Source: SAR202 cluster bacterium (GTDB lineage: Bacteria > Chloroflexota > Dehalococcoidia > Lucifugimonadales > Lucifugimonadaceae). From it: a stretch of 39,823 nucleotides of DNA. The notes beneath the pieces are model-generated. The model was not told the DNA's origin and did no database searches. It saw only the letters and a program-made list of their open reading frames with translations. Positions 32,234 to 39,823 of this stretch are shown in pieces. Position numbers and translations under genes: made by a program. The DNA is taken from the NCBI GenBank assembly GCA_009392215.1, contig VFGZ01000038.1, positions 1 through 39,823 on the forward strand, read 5' to 3'. Each line of letters starts with the position of its first letter. The first letter of the stretch is position 1.

Positions 32234-33376
32234 CTATGAAAGGTTTCGCTTCCAGATTGCACGACGAACCGTGATAGACCCACCAACAACCATTGCAATA
32301 CCGGCCATTAGAACCAAAAGCAACGTAGTTAAACCAGGGCTATATCCACCTGTCCCAGGCAGTGAGATCTCTCCGCCACCACTGGTAGAAGAGGCTTCAC
32401 CTGGAGCCGCAACGTCAAGACCTAAGGCAAAGGAGGAGAAACTAGATGCATTACCACATACGGTTCCTGCACCGATATTCGCCGTAGCGTTCAATGAGAC
32501 CCACTCAGTCCCATTGTGCCGCCATACTCCCAAACCATCTGGACCACCAGCTGCGCCATTTAGGTCATCTTGGGTAAACGGCAAACAAATCTCAGCAGGC
32601 TTATTCAAGCTGTACGTAGCCTGGGCTGCCCCAGTAGCGTCGTACCACTGAACATTGACCGCGGAACTACCAAATGTAAACGTTCCAGAAGCAGCACCTT
32701 CAGTTGCTGCTGCTGGCGGAGACGGCAATCCAGATGTCGCAACGCTAACAATACCCACCGCAGCAGCAGTGCCATTGGCAACAGCACCAGCAGGAACAGT
32801 AATGGATGCAGTGCCGCCAACCTCAGTAAATGAGCCCCCAGCCGACGGAATAATAACAGCTACATCGTCTGCTGTTAGACCATCAGGTACGATCTCAGGA
32901 ACCGGGGAAGGATCGGTATACGTCGGTGCCGGCTCGGCAGCAGCCAACGCATTAACGTTCACAGTCATCGAAAGCGTTCCCGCAGCCGGATGAGTTTCAC
33001 CTCCGCCACCTTGGGTTGAAGTAACGGTAATTGCTCCCGTACATGACCCACCAGAAGCGGCAGTAAACGTAGAACTCGGCGACGATGTACTTGTTGAACT
33101 CAGCGTTCCACAAGTGGCAGTCCACGTGTAAGTGACATTGGCTAAAGCCGTATTAACATCACCGTTTTCATCAATAGGATCCGCTGTTACGACAATTACA
33201 TCCCCCGCTTGCACGGTGATCGTAGAGCCAAAGTTGAGCCCTTTTAGACTCGTGCCCGTTGCCTGGGCCGAGACACGTTCAGAGGTCAGACCTATAAACG
33301 ATGTCATAAATAGGGAAACCAAGCCCACCAAAACGAGAGAAAATACCAACCGCTTTGGAATTGCGGAGCTTAGCAT
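32234..33376 (-). CDS. LPXTG-type cell-surface protein with Ig-like domain
   Basis: 380 residues from ATG 33376, chosen because AGGAGG lies six to seven bases upstream; the frame is open ten codons further. An N-terminal signal peptide (RLVFSLVLVGLVSLFMTSFIG to VSAQA) is followed by an Ig-like or cadherin-like beta domain (about residues 45-140, with a Cys pair around TWTATCGT...GGSCTGA) and a Ser/Ala/Gly/Pro-rich region. The C-terminus has LPGTG at about 339-343, a hydrophobic segment and a basic end RRAIWKRNLS, i.e. a sortase cell-wall sorting signal. No sortase is in the window. The ligand or role of the exposed part is unknown. Confidence 0.87.
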   Translation of the reverse strand: MLSSAIPKRLVFSLVLVGLVSLFMTSFIGLTSERVSAQATGTSLKGLNFGSTITVQAGDVIVVTADPIDENGDVNTALANVTYTWTATCGTLSSTSTSSPSSTFTAASGGSCTGAITVTSTQGGGGETHPAAGTLSMTVNVNALAAAEPAPTYTDPSPVPEIVPDGLTADDVAVIIPSAGGSFTEVGGTASITVPAGAVANGTAAAVGIVSVATSGLPSPPAAATEGAASGTFTFGSSAVNVQWYDATGAAQATYSLNKPAEICLPFTQDDLNGAAGGPDGLGVWRHNGTEWVSLNATANIGAGTVCGNASSFSSFALGLDVAAPGEASSTSGGGEISLPGTGGYSPGLTTLLLVLMAGIAMVVGGSITVRRAIWKRNLS

Positions 33377-33836
33377 CGGCGCCCTCCTGAAAGTTTCTTT
33401 ATACAAGATACTTCCTTCTTCAAGGTTTGCGTATACGCAGAAAAGAACCGCGAACGCAATTTCAATTTATTATCTGTTCATCCCGCGAGTACATCCGCCC
33501 AGGCACAAAACCCAAACCGATCACGCACGGAGATTCACATTTTATACTTATAATCAACAAATTGCCGCAGGATTCTCCAACAGCACCCGGTCAAGATACA
33601 CCAACGTAAAAACGCCAGTCAAGACGATTCGACCACACCAAACTCCTTGTTTACCACACCTTTAGAACCACTTTGATCTTTTTTTACGATCGTCCACGAC
33701 CATAATCAACCTATCAACGCCCCGTTACGCAACCATTACCGAACTACGCTAAATACCGAGTATGTAGAATCATTATTGAATACAAACAGTAACCATAACC
33801 GCAAAATATTCTCTGGAAAAGAAGGGTCAAACCAAT
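33377..33836. other. Intergenic region between divergent surface protein and SDR genes
   Basis: About 460 bases without a believable gene. A plus-strand frame covers part of it but runs antisense into the surface protein gene and has no protein-like features. The AT-rich stretch near 33540-33555 could supply -10 elements for the minus strand, but I find no matching -35 box. A long 5' leader for the surface protein gene is possible. Confidence 0.4.
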
Positions 33837-34613
33837 ATGGATTTAGGGATTTCTGGAAAAGTGGCACTTATAACAGGTGGAAGCCGCGGACTTGGACGTG
33901 AGTCAGCCCTTCATCTGGCTGCGGAAGGTGTAAATGTCGCCATCTGTGCGAGAGGAGAAGAGCAATTAAATAAGACTGCAACCGAGCTCAGAACAACAGG
34001 GGTAAATGTTGGGGCATATATCGCAGACCTCGGTGACGAGAACGAATCAGCCAAGTTAACATCAAAAGTAGAGTCCGATCTTGGACCTATAGAAATTTTA
34101 GTCAACAACGTCGGCGGAAGTCTTGGGACGTCAGACCTTGTAGATTCGTCTCTTAAAGATTTTCATAACGTGATGAACGTAAACTTATGGTCGGCAGTAT
34201 CACTAATGAAGCTGGTGGTCCCCAAAATGCAACAACGAGGTTGGGGGCGTGTCATCAACATTTCCTCGATATACGGCAGAGAATATGGTGGAACCGCTCC
34301 TTATATGACAGCCAAGGCGGCAATGATAGCTGCATCGAAACACTCGGGAATGACGGTCGCTAAAGATGGTGTAACGGTTAATTCTGTCGCCCCTGGCTCA
34401 ATCCTGTTTGCGGGAGGAAGTTGGGATCGATTCATTGAAAACAACACAACCGAGGTAGTGGATGAGTTTATAGAACGCAATCTTCCAATGGGAAGGTTCG
34501 GCTGGCCCGCACCCGTGGGGGCGACGGTTGCCTTTCTTGCTTCGCAACAAGCGGATTTGATAACTGGCGCATGCTTCAACGTCGATGGTGGTCAATCTCA
34601 CAACTTGTTCTAG
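33837..34613 (+). CDS. Short-chain dehydrogenase/reductase (SDR)
   Basis: 258 residues, classical SDR fold. Cofactor-binding TGGSRGLG (residues 13-20), NNVGG (NNAG equivalent, with Val for Ala), catalytic S143 in NISSIYG, Y156 and K160 in PYMTAKAA; the Ser-Tyr spacing of 13 is standard. The Arg at position 17 and the Arg after ICA favour NADP(H) over NAD(H). It ends FNVDGGQSHNLF as many FabG-like SDRs do. Substrate is unknown; it could be an acyl carrier, sugar or steroid-like ketone/alcohol. ATG start at 33837; the gene is followed by a strong bidirectional terminator shared with rplL. Confidence 0.93.
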   Translation: MDLGISGKVALITGGSRGLGRESALHLAAEGVNVAICARGEEQLNKTATELRTTGVNVGAYIADLGDENESAKLTSKVESDLGPIEILVNNVGGSLGTSDLVDSSLKDFHNVMNVNLWSAVSLMKLVVPKMQQRGWGRVINISSIYGREYGGTAPYMTAKAAMIAASKHSGMTVAKDGVTVNSVAPGSILFAGGSWDRFIENNTTEVVDEFIERNLPMGRFGWPAPVGATVAFLASQQADLITGACFNVDGGQSHNLF

Positions 34614-34668
34614 CCACGCCCCACATGCAACTGAGCATTTCCGATACAGCGGATTAAATGAGCCTATT

Positions 34669-34713
34669 AAGAAATGACAGCCCTCGAATATTTATCGAGG
34701 GCTGTCATTTCTT
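34669..34713. terminator. Bidirectional intrinsic terminator between the SDR gene and rplL
   Basis: A perfect 19-base stem (AAGAAATGACAGCCCTCGA with complement) around a 7-base loop, A/T-rich at the outer ends. It ends the SDR transcript on plus and the long ribosomal-protein transcript on minus. Confidence 0.95.
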
Positions 34714-34764
34714 ACCTGCCATAAAGTAACTAAGGAAAACTAAATGAGAACAAATAATTAGGTC

Positions 34765-35151
34765 TTAGGATACCTCTACGACAGCACCAGCTTCTTCAAG
34801 TTTAGATTTAGCTGAATCCGCATCATCTTTCGAGGCTCCTTCAAGAATGGGCTTAGGGGCAGCCTCTACGAGATCCTTGGCCTCTTTAAGACCTAGAGGA
34901 GTCAGCTCACGAACAGCCTTAATCACGGAAATTTTATTCGCCCCAATTTCCTTGAGCACAACATCGAATTCATCTTTTTCCTCAGACGCAGCACCATCAG
35001 CATCTCCGCCAGCACCTGATCCAGATGCAACCACAACTGGCGCAGCTGCACTCACACCAAATTCTTCCTCGAGAGCCTTCACAACCTCTGCAAGGTCAAG
35101 TACTGACATTGCTTTAATCTCTTCGATCAGATCTTCTTTACTCAAGGCCAT
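34765..35151 (-). CDS. rplL: Ribosomal protein bL12 (L7/L12)
   Basis: 128 residues. N-terminal dimerisation domain ([20 protein letters not shown]), an acidic/Ala-Gly hinge (about 38-60) and the globular factor-binding domain [20 protein letters not shown]...[10 protein letters not shown]. It forms the stalk dimers bound to L10 that recruit EF-Tu and EF-G. ATG start at 35151 with GGAGA about nine bases upstream, 106 bases after rplJ. Last gene of the operon before the terminator at 34669-34713. Confidence 0.98.
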   Translation of the reverse strand: MALSKEDLIEEIKAMSVLDLAEVVKALEEEFGVSAAAPVVVASGSGAGGDADGAASEEKDEFDVVLKEIGANKISVIKAVRELTPLGLKEAKDLVEAAPKPILEGASKDDADSAKSKLEEAGAVVEVS

Positions 35152-35257
35152 TATTAGTTTCTCCGAATTTATCCGAGATATCTTCTCAGATTTTGATTGA
35201 ATGTTATTTTTATCGATTGGTTATGACTTATGAACACATGAACTACTTACAATCCAG

Positions 35258-35791
35258 TTATGCAGTCGAACCTTCTTGCTGATTATCAACATGCCGCTGC
35301 AGCACAGTAGCCAACGCCCTCATAGGACCACCCATAACCGTGACAAGCCCGGTAATAGGACTACTCATCGAACCAAGCATCTTGGCGATCAGTTCTTCTT
35401 TGGAAGGCAGCTTTGCCAAAGCTTCAACCCGATCGGATGTCAACACATCAGAATCAAGCATTCCTCCAATAATTTTGACGGGAAGGTCATTATCTCCTGC
35501 ATATTCAACAAAAGCTTTCGCAGCGCTTGCCGGATCCCCCTCAGTAACCACAAACCCTATTGGACCATTCATCACATCTTTAAGCTCAGGTTTTCCTGCT
35601 TCGTCCGCTGCAATCCGTGCAAAAGTATTTTTCACTACCTTGAACCGCGCACCATTACTTCGCAGTTTCTGGCGAAGACCGGTCATCTGAGCGACATCAA
35701 CTCCGCGATATTCTGCGGCCACAACAAGAGGCGAGGACGAAAATATTTCCTTCATCTCCGCGACCAGTTCTCTACCTTTATCCGTTGGCAT
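35258..35791 (-). CDS. rplJ: Ribosomal protein uL10
   Basis: 177 residues, N-terminal rRNA-binding part with VVAEYRGVDVAQMTGLRQKLR, VKNTFARIA and the C-terminal helix that carries L7/L12 dimers. Start ATG at 35791 is preceded by AGGAGG at four bases. It follows a 293-base leader with attenuator, by which L10-L12 likely regulate their own synthesis. Confidence 0.98.
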   Translation of the reverse strand: MPTDKGRELVAEMKEIFSSSPLVVAAEYRGVDVAQMTGLRQKLRSNGARFKVVKNTFARIAADEAGKPELKDVMNGPIGFVVTEGDPASAAKAFVEYAGDNDLPVKIIGGMLDSDVLTSDRVEALAKLPSKEELIAKMLGSMSSPITGLVTVMGGPMRALATVLQRHVDNQQEGSTA

Positions 35792-35856
35792 TCCACCTCC
35801 TAACTGCGTCCGCTTTTCGAGAAGGTTTTATTCTAAAGTGCAATGGCAAATCGTAT

Positions 35857-35885
35857 AAAAAAACCCCGACGCTTAAGTCCGGGGT
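35857..35885 (-). terminator. Attenuator hairpin in the rplJ leader
   Basis: On the minus strand ACCCCG/CGGGGT-type pairing (CCCCG with CGGGG) around a 12-base loop is followed by TTTTTTT. It lies about 70 bases before the rplJ start, inside the operon, so it must be conditionally read through. Confidence 0.82.
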
Positions 35886-36084
35886 CAAAATACAAGGCAC
35901 TTTCTACGACACCTTAATGTTTGGACCTCGGATGGTGCTTCGGCATTATCCCTCTGCTGATAACTCAACACGGGACCAACTGTCTGCGGTCACAGTATTC
36001 AATTGTAGGATCTCATTGTAACTCTTCAGACCCACGAAAACTAATCCCATCCAAAACAGATCATGAGCATTCTGAAAATTATTG
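35886..36084 (-). promoter_or_regulatory. L10-type ribosomal protein leader region
   Basis: The space between rplA and rplJ contains paired segments such as GACC...GGTC around 35970-35992 and a CCGAGG block near 35928, resembling the L10 leader of many bacteria, where the L10(L12)4 complex binds the mRNA. Together with the attenuator just downstream it would couple rplJL expression to free L10. No gene is seen here; a plus-strand open frame is antisense to the leader and rejected. Confidence 0.65.
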
Positions 36085-36798
36085 TCAATTTGACTGAGCA
36101 AGTTTTTCAAGCTCGCCCTGATCAAGCTTGAATGGAGGGCCCATTGTTGTGCATAACGTTACCCCTTTGACAAGAGGTCCCTTTACTCCCTCAGGCTTTG
36201 CCCTGAGTATGGTCGAGTAGACACTTGTAAGATTATCGAGGATTTGCTGGTCTTCAAAAGCCACAGTACCAATTCTCACGTGTATATTGGCTCCACGATC
36301 AAGCCGCACCTCTGCTCGACCCTTCTTAGCACTTTCGACCGCTGCCTTGACATTATCAGGTTGTACCACCGTACCAGTACGCGGATTCGGCATAAGTCCT
36401 TTACGACCAAGATAACGCCCGAGTTTGCCGATTTTACCCATTTGATCAGGAGTCGCTATGGCAACATCGAATTCAGACCAGCCTCCTTCGATACGTTTTA
36501 CCAGATCATCATCAACCACATACTCAGCTCCAGCTTCAACGGCATCTCGAGCTGCATCTCCCTGGGCAAAAACGAAAACCCGAACATCTTTTCCTGTACC
36601 ATGCGGAAGTTCAGCAATTTCACGCATCTGCTGATCAGAATGACGCGGATCTGCGCTTGTCGCGACGTGCAACTCTATTCCTTCGGTAAATTTCACCTTA
36701 GAAAATTCTTTGGCTAATGCTACCGCCGAATCAGGCGCATGCAGAATTGTGCCAGCTACTTCTGCTGCAGCGTTATACCGCTTCCCGTGTTTTGCCAT
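36085..36798 (-). CDS. rplA: Ribosomal protein uL1
   Basis: 237 residues from ATG 36798, beginning MAKHGKRYNAAAEV as usual for L1; the TTG 18 bases earlier is in frame but unlikely. L1 marks: IELHVATSADPRHSDQQ (KFDESVELHVNLGVDPR equivalent), GRYLGRKGLMPNPRTGTV and the two-domain layout. It binds 23S rRNA at the stalk of the E site and is a translational repressor of rplKA in many bacteria. Preceded by rplK with an 80-base gap. Confidence 0.98.
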   Translation of the reverse strand: MAKHGKRYNAAAEVAGTILHAPDSAVALAKEFSKVKFTEGIELHVATSADPRHSDQQMREIAELPHGTGKDVRVFVFAQGDAARDAVEAGAEYVVDDDLVKRIEGGWSEFDVAIATPDQMGKIGKLGRYLGRKGLMPNPRTGTVVQPDNVKAAVESAKKGRAEVRLDRGANIHVRIGTVAFEDQQILDNLTSVYSTILRAKPEGVKGPLVKGVTLCTTMGPPFKLDQGELEKLAQSN

Positions 36799-36878
36799 CC
36801 GACTTAAAACCCCCAAGCAACGAAACGAGTTCCCAAATAACCAGGGTCATCAACCTCGTCCCGACTGTTCAATAAGAA

Positions 36879-37304
36879 CTAATCAATAACTTCGACGCCC
36901 ATGCTTCGAGCACTGCCTTCAATGATCTTCATAGCCGACTCAATATCTACTGTGTTGAGATCTGGCATCTTGGTTTCTGCAATCTCACGAATTTTCGTTC
37001 GCTTTATATTTCCAGCTACTACAACCCCTACCGACCCTGAGCCTGCGGGAATACCAGCCGCTTTTTTGATCATGTCAGAAGCGGGTGGCGTCTTCAATTC
37101 CATCGTGAAAGACCTGTCAGCGTACACAGTCAATTCAACTGGCACGATATTACCGGTCAGAGATGAAGAGCGCTCATTATATTCCTTGACAAACTGCATG
37201 ATGTTAACACCATGCTGGCCAAGCGCTGGACCGACTGGTGGAGCAGGAGTTGCACCACCAGCAGGTAATTGTAGTTTGATTACCGTTGTGACTTTCTTAG
37301 CCAA
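36879..37304 (-). CDS. rplK: Ribosomal protein uL11
   Basis: 141 residues, the standard length. [41 protein letters not shown] and [28 protein letters not shown] (read as separate blocks of the normal L11 N- and C-domains) are typical. Start codon is TTG at 37304, confirmed by the fixed N-terminus (M-A-K-K-V) and AAGGA eight bases upstream. It binds the GTPase-associated centre of 23S rRNA. Confidence 0.98.
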   Translation of the reverse strand: MAKKVTTVIKLQLPAGGATPAPPVGPALGQHGVNIMQFVKEYNERSSSLTGNIVPVELTVYADRSFTMELKTPPASDMIKKAAGIPAGSGSVGVVVAGNIKRTKIREIAETKMPDLNTVDIESAMKIIEGSARSMGVEVID

Positions 37305-37358
37305 CGTAACGTTCCTTCGTTTCTATTCTCAACTAAATTAGTATCGATTATCCAATGA

Positions 37359-37931
37359 CTATGACTTCTCAATCTGCAGAAAGTCGAGTTCAACCGGCGT
37401 CTCTCGCCCGAAGAACGAAACATGGACACGCACCTTGCCACGGTCTGCAAGCACCTCATCTACTGTGCCCATAAAGTCTGCAAAAGGACCATCTTTAATT
37501 CGAACAGACTCTCCAGACTCGTATCCTATGCGCACCCGGGGTGCTTCGGAAGTCATTCGACTCATGATTCGATCCACTTCTGAATCTTCTAACGGGATAG
37601 GCTTTGGACGCTTTTCACGCTCATCTTCAGCAGATATAAACCCCGTGACCCCCGGGGTGTTACGCACTACGTACCAAGATTCTTCGTCCATAACCATTTG
37701 AACAATCAAGTAGCCTGCATACATCTTTTTTTGAACGGTCTTACGTTCGCCTTCACTGATTTCTACTTCCTCCTCAGTCGGAACAACTACGTTCAAAATC
37801 TTATCCTTGACATCCATCGTGGACACTCTCTGCTGAAGATTCTTCTGAACCCGATCTTCCTGGCCTGAGTAGGTATGAACGATATACCATCGAGCTACAG
37901 TGTCATCCGTTATGTCACGTTGAATAGTCAT
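37359..37931 (-). CDS. nusG: Transcription termination/antitermination protein NusG
   Basis: 190 residues. The NGN domain starts WYIVHTYSGQEDRVQKNL and has GYLIVQMVMDEESWYVVRNTPGVTGFI; the KOW domain GESVRIKDGPFADFMGTVDEV follows from about residue 130. NusG links RNA polymerase to Rho or to the ribosome. ATG start at 37931, two bases past the secE stop, so both genes are coupled. Confidence 0.98.
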   Translation of the reverse strand: MTIQRDITDDTVARWYIVHTYSGQEDRVQKNLQQRVSTMDVKDKILNVVVPTEEEVEISEGERKTVQKKMYAGYLIVQMVMDEESWYVVRNTPGVTGFISAEDEREKRPKPIPLEDSEVDRIMSRMTSEAPRVRIGYESGESVRIKDGPFADFMGTVDEVLADRGKVRVHVSFFGRETPVELDFLQIEKS

Positions 37932-37933
37932 AT

Positions 37934-38173
37934 CTATGTACCTGAAAACATTGCAAGAATTCTAGCGAACAACATATCTATTAAACCTAAAAAGACCCCT
38001 ATCGTCGCGGAAAGCGCTATTACCATCAACGTCAGACGTGTTGCCTCCTGCCTAGTCGGCCAGGAAACCTTACGAAGCTCTGAGAATACCTCACCAAAAA
38101 ACCTGAAAATCGAAAACCCTGCAGATCCCGATACCCCAGGCCCGGACGTAGTACGTAGTGGTGTTCTTGCCAA
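37934..38173 (-). CDS. secE: Preprotein translocase subunit SecE
   Basis: 79 residues with the signature FGEVFSELRKVSWPTRQEATR and a single membrane helix (LTLMVIALSATIGVFLGLID). It stabilises SecY in the translocon. Start is TTG at 38173, with AAGGTAAGG about five bases upstream inside the end of rpmG; in-frame ATG is not available near the N-terminus. Confidence 0.96.
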   Translation of the reverse strand: MARTPLRTTSGPGVSGSAGFSIFRFFGEVFSELRKVSWPTRQEATRLTLMVIALSATIGVFLGLIDMLFARILAMFSGT

Positions 38174-38180
38174 AAAAACC

Positions 38181-38348
38181 TTACCTTTTTTCTCGGAATA
38201 ATTGCGGCTTACGACATACCGGGCAGAATTTCTTCAATTCAATACGATCTGGTGTATTGCGCCTATTCTTTTCAGTGTTATACGTGTAAGCCTTGCACTC
38301 AGTGCAATTCATATCAACTAGGGTGCGGACTCCACTTTTTTTAGCCAT
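38181..38348 (-). CDS. rpmG: Ribosomal protein bL33, zinc-binding (C+) form
   Basis: 55 residues translated by hand: MAKKSGVRTLVDMNCTECKA at the start, YNTEKNRRNTPDRIELKKFC in the middle, ending RKPQLFREKR. Cysteines C15, C18, C42, C45 form two CxxC pairs, the zinc ribbon of C+ type L33. It fits the tuf-rpmG-secE-nusG order found in many bacteria. ATG at 38348; stop TAA at 38181-38183 just before secE. Confidence 0.96.
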   Translation of the reverse strand: MAKKSGVRTLVDMNCTECKAYTYNTEKNRRNTPDRIELKKFCPVCRKPQLFREKR

Positions 38349-38506
38349 AAACGCGCTCTACTAATCCTAATCCATCATATGGCCTTTGCTATGAGAGAAA
38401 TTTTTATCCATCACGCAAATGGCCCAATTGCCAAGATAATTAACCCGCAACCAACAATCGATAACCAACTAAACATCAGAAGCTATTGAGAGCAGGTAAC
38501 AGTAAT

Positions 38507-39706
38507 CTAATCTAAAACTTCGGTAATCACACCTGAACCGACCGTGCGCCCACCCTCGCGGATTGCAAAGCGCAAGTTCTCTTCAAGCGCGACCGGATAG
38601 CCAAGTTCAATTTCCATGTCTGTGTTATCACCGGGCATAACCATCTCAACGCCAGCCCCCAAATTGATTGAACCCGTGACATCAGTTGTTCGAATGTAAA
38701 ACTGAGGCTTATAACCAGGGAAGAATGGTGTATGCCGTCCACCCTCATCATTAGTCAAGACATAAACCCGAGCCTTAGCTTTAGTAGAAGGGTTAATAGA
38801 CGATGGCTTTGCCAATACCGCCCCGCGTGAAACTTCTTCACGTTCGATGCCTCGAATCAAACAACCTACTGCGTCACCAGGCTGACCTTCCTCCAAGGTC
38901 TTGTGGAACATCTCCACTCCTGTAACAACGGTTGATACCGTGTTGCCAAACCCAACAATTTCGATCGGGTCACCAGTCTTCACAATACCGCGCTCAATTC
39001 GACCTGTAACAACGGTACCGCGACCCTTGATTCCAAATACATCTTCAACGGGCATCAAGAACGGCTGGTCTACATCACGTTCTGGAATGTCGATGTAATC
39101 GTCGACAGATTGCATCAGCTCATGAATCGCCTTCACCCATTTATTATCACCGTCTTCGTGATTCTCCAATGCTTCAAGCGCACTAACTGGGACAACCGGA
39201 AGATCATCACCTGGGAAGCCATTCTTCGAGAGCAGTTCTCGTACTTCAAGTTCGACGAGTTCCAAAAGTTCCTCATCGTCGACCTGATCCGCCTTATTCA
39301 AAGCCACTACCAGTTTAGGAACGTTGACTTGGCGAGCCAGCAGAATGTGCTCATAAGTTTGCGGCATAGGTCCATCCTCGGCCGATACCACAAGAATAGC
39401 ACCATCCATTTGGGCGGCTCCAGTGATCATATTCTTGATGTAATCGGCGTGACCAGGACAATCGACGTGAGCATAGTGACGAGAATCCGTCTCATACTCA
39501 GTGTGTGTCGTCGCTATAGTCACACCGCGCTCTCGCTCTTCGGGAGCGTTGTCGATCTCATCAAAAGCCTTCGCCTGAACGTTAGCTTGAGTATGTGCAA
39601 GCACGTTGGTGATAGCGGCTGTGAGCGTCGTCTTGCCGTGGTCAACGTGCCCGATCGTGCCGACGTTTACGTGCGGCTTACTGCGGTCAAATACTTGCTT
39701 AGCCAT
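38507..39706 (-). CDS. tuf: Elongation factor Tu
   Basis: 399 residues, standard length. G-domain motifs [10 protein letters not shown] (P-loop), [23 protein letters not shown] and SALEAL are present; domain 2 starts with [21 protein letters not shown] and domain 3 ends [17 protein letters not shown]. It delivers aminoacyl-tRNA to the ribosome. ATG at 39706 with CGGAGC about nine bases upstream. The adjoining tRNA-Thr upstream implies a tRNA-tuf transcript, known from many genomes. The 158-base spacer after it (38349-38506) holds no tRNA-Trp, which is often found there. Confidence 0.99.
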   Translation of the reverse strand: MAKQVFDRSKPHVNVGTIGHVDHGKTTLTAAITNVLAHTQANVQAKAFDEIDNAPEERERGVTIATTHTEYETDSRHYAHVDCPGHADYIKNMITGAAQMDGAILVVSAEDGPMPQTYEHILLARQVNVPKLVVALNKADQVDDEELLELVELEVRELLSKNGFPGDDLPVVPVSALEALENHEDGDNKWVKAIHELMQSVDDYIDIPERDVDQPFLMPVEDVFGIKGRGTVVTGRIERGIVKTGDPIEIVGFGNTVSTVVTGVEMFHKTLEEGQPGDAVGCLIRGIEREEVSRGAVLAKPSSINPSTKAKARVYVLTNDEGGRHTPFFPGYKPQFYIRTTDVTGSINLGAGVEMVMPGDNTDMEIELGYPVALEENLRFAIREGGRTVGSGVITEVLD

Positions 39707-39776
39707 TATTATTTTGCTCCGTCTTCGGGAGTCTCCTATGCATTTACTCTTGTGCTGATATCGATGGTGCTTAGCT

Positions 39777-39823
39777 TGGAGCCCACACCGAGGATTGAAC
39801 TCGGGACCTCATTCTTACCAAGA
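39777..39823 (-). tRNA. Partial tRNA-Thr (anticodon GGT), cut by the right edge
   Basis: The 3' half is present: anticodon loop TTGGTAA (GGT at 39817-39819), variable loop, T-arm CCGAGTTCAATCCTCGG, 3' acceptor TGTGGGC, discriminator T and encoded CCA at 39777-39779. A discriminator T and GGT anticodon indicate threonine. The 5' half lies beyond the window. Confidence 0.9.

Noticed and set aside
33132-33665. Plus-strand open frame of 177 codons across the surface protein 5' region
   Set aside because: Antisense to a gene with signal peptide, SD and LPGTG tail; its composition is that of a shadow frame and the part beyond the gene has no conserved motif.
35276-35803. Plus-strand open frame of 175 codons opposite rplJ
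   Set aside because: Antisense to a ribosomal protein gene whose identity is certain.
38349-38506. tRNA-Trp between tuf and rpmG
   Set aside because: Some bacteria have it here; no cloverleaf or CCA anticodon loop could be folded.
1-39823. CRISPR array, insertion sequences, prophage or toxin-antitoxin loci
   Set aside because: No regularly spaced direct repeats, transposase motifs, integrase or phage structural proteins were seen; the window is chromosomal backbone.

Overview
The window looks like chromosomal DNA of a free-living marine bacterium of the phylum Chloroflexota, most plausibly the SAR202 / Dehalococcoidia group. The evidence for this is indirect: moderate GC (near 45 percent by eye), coenzyme F420 biosynthesis (cofE), a DUF3179 protein, enolase-superfamily and SDR catabolic enzymes, an LPXTG-type surface protein that suggests a monoderm envelope, and the tRNA-Thr/tuf/rpmG/secE/nusG/rplKAJL cluster. 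No rRNA or full marker protein could be compared, so the assignment is an inference. I see no phage, transposon, plasmid or CRISPR array. Three complete tRNA genes (Ala, Gln, Asn) and one partial (Thr) all encode their CCA end.

Left part (1-9000): a GC-rich fragment of a beta-propeller, glycosidase-like protein runs off the left edge. It is followed by tRNA-Ala, a mandelate racemase-type enolase-superfamily dehydratase, and two separate OppD/OppF ATPase pairs (1972-4052 and 4944-7182), neither with permeases or a binding protein nearby. tRNA-Gln and a small unknown membrane protein lie between the pairs, and a class III aminotransferase follows.

Middle (9000-26800): APS reductase (cysH) behind a long leader, a DtxR-type metal regulator, DNA-3-methyladenine glycosylase I, tRNA-Asn, a GDPD phosphodiesterase, an UMF1-type MFS transporter with an odd insertion, a CrcB fluoride channel and a methyltransferase. 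Next comes the most unusual unit, a five-gene minus-strand operon (RraA-like aldolase, TM1367-type cyclophilin-like protein, TenA-like enzyme, two bicupins) facing a one-domain Lrp/AsnC ligand-binding protein. It resembles a small catabolic pathway that I cannot name. DUF3179 plus MobA-like genes and a MacB/LolD-type ABC system with a 1184-residue permease follow.

Right part (26200-39823): a histidine phosphatase converges on a cobalamin-type uptake operon (btuC-btuF-btuD order). That operon is preceded by a clear B12 riboswitch with an intrinsic terminator as expression platform, and its ATPase carries an extra C-terminal domain. Then come a small zinc-ribbon protein, cofE, an LPGTG surface protein and an SDR enzyme. 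The window ends in the translation/transcription operon read leftwards: tRNA-Thr, tuf, rpmG, secE, nusG, rplK, rplA, an L10-type leader with attenuator, rplJ, rplL and a terminator. TTG start codons are frequent throughout, including rplK and secE.
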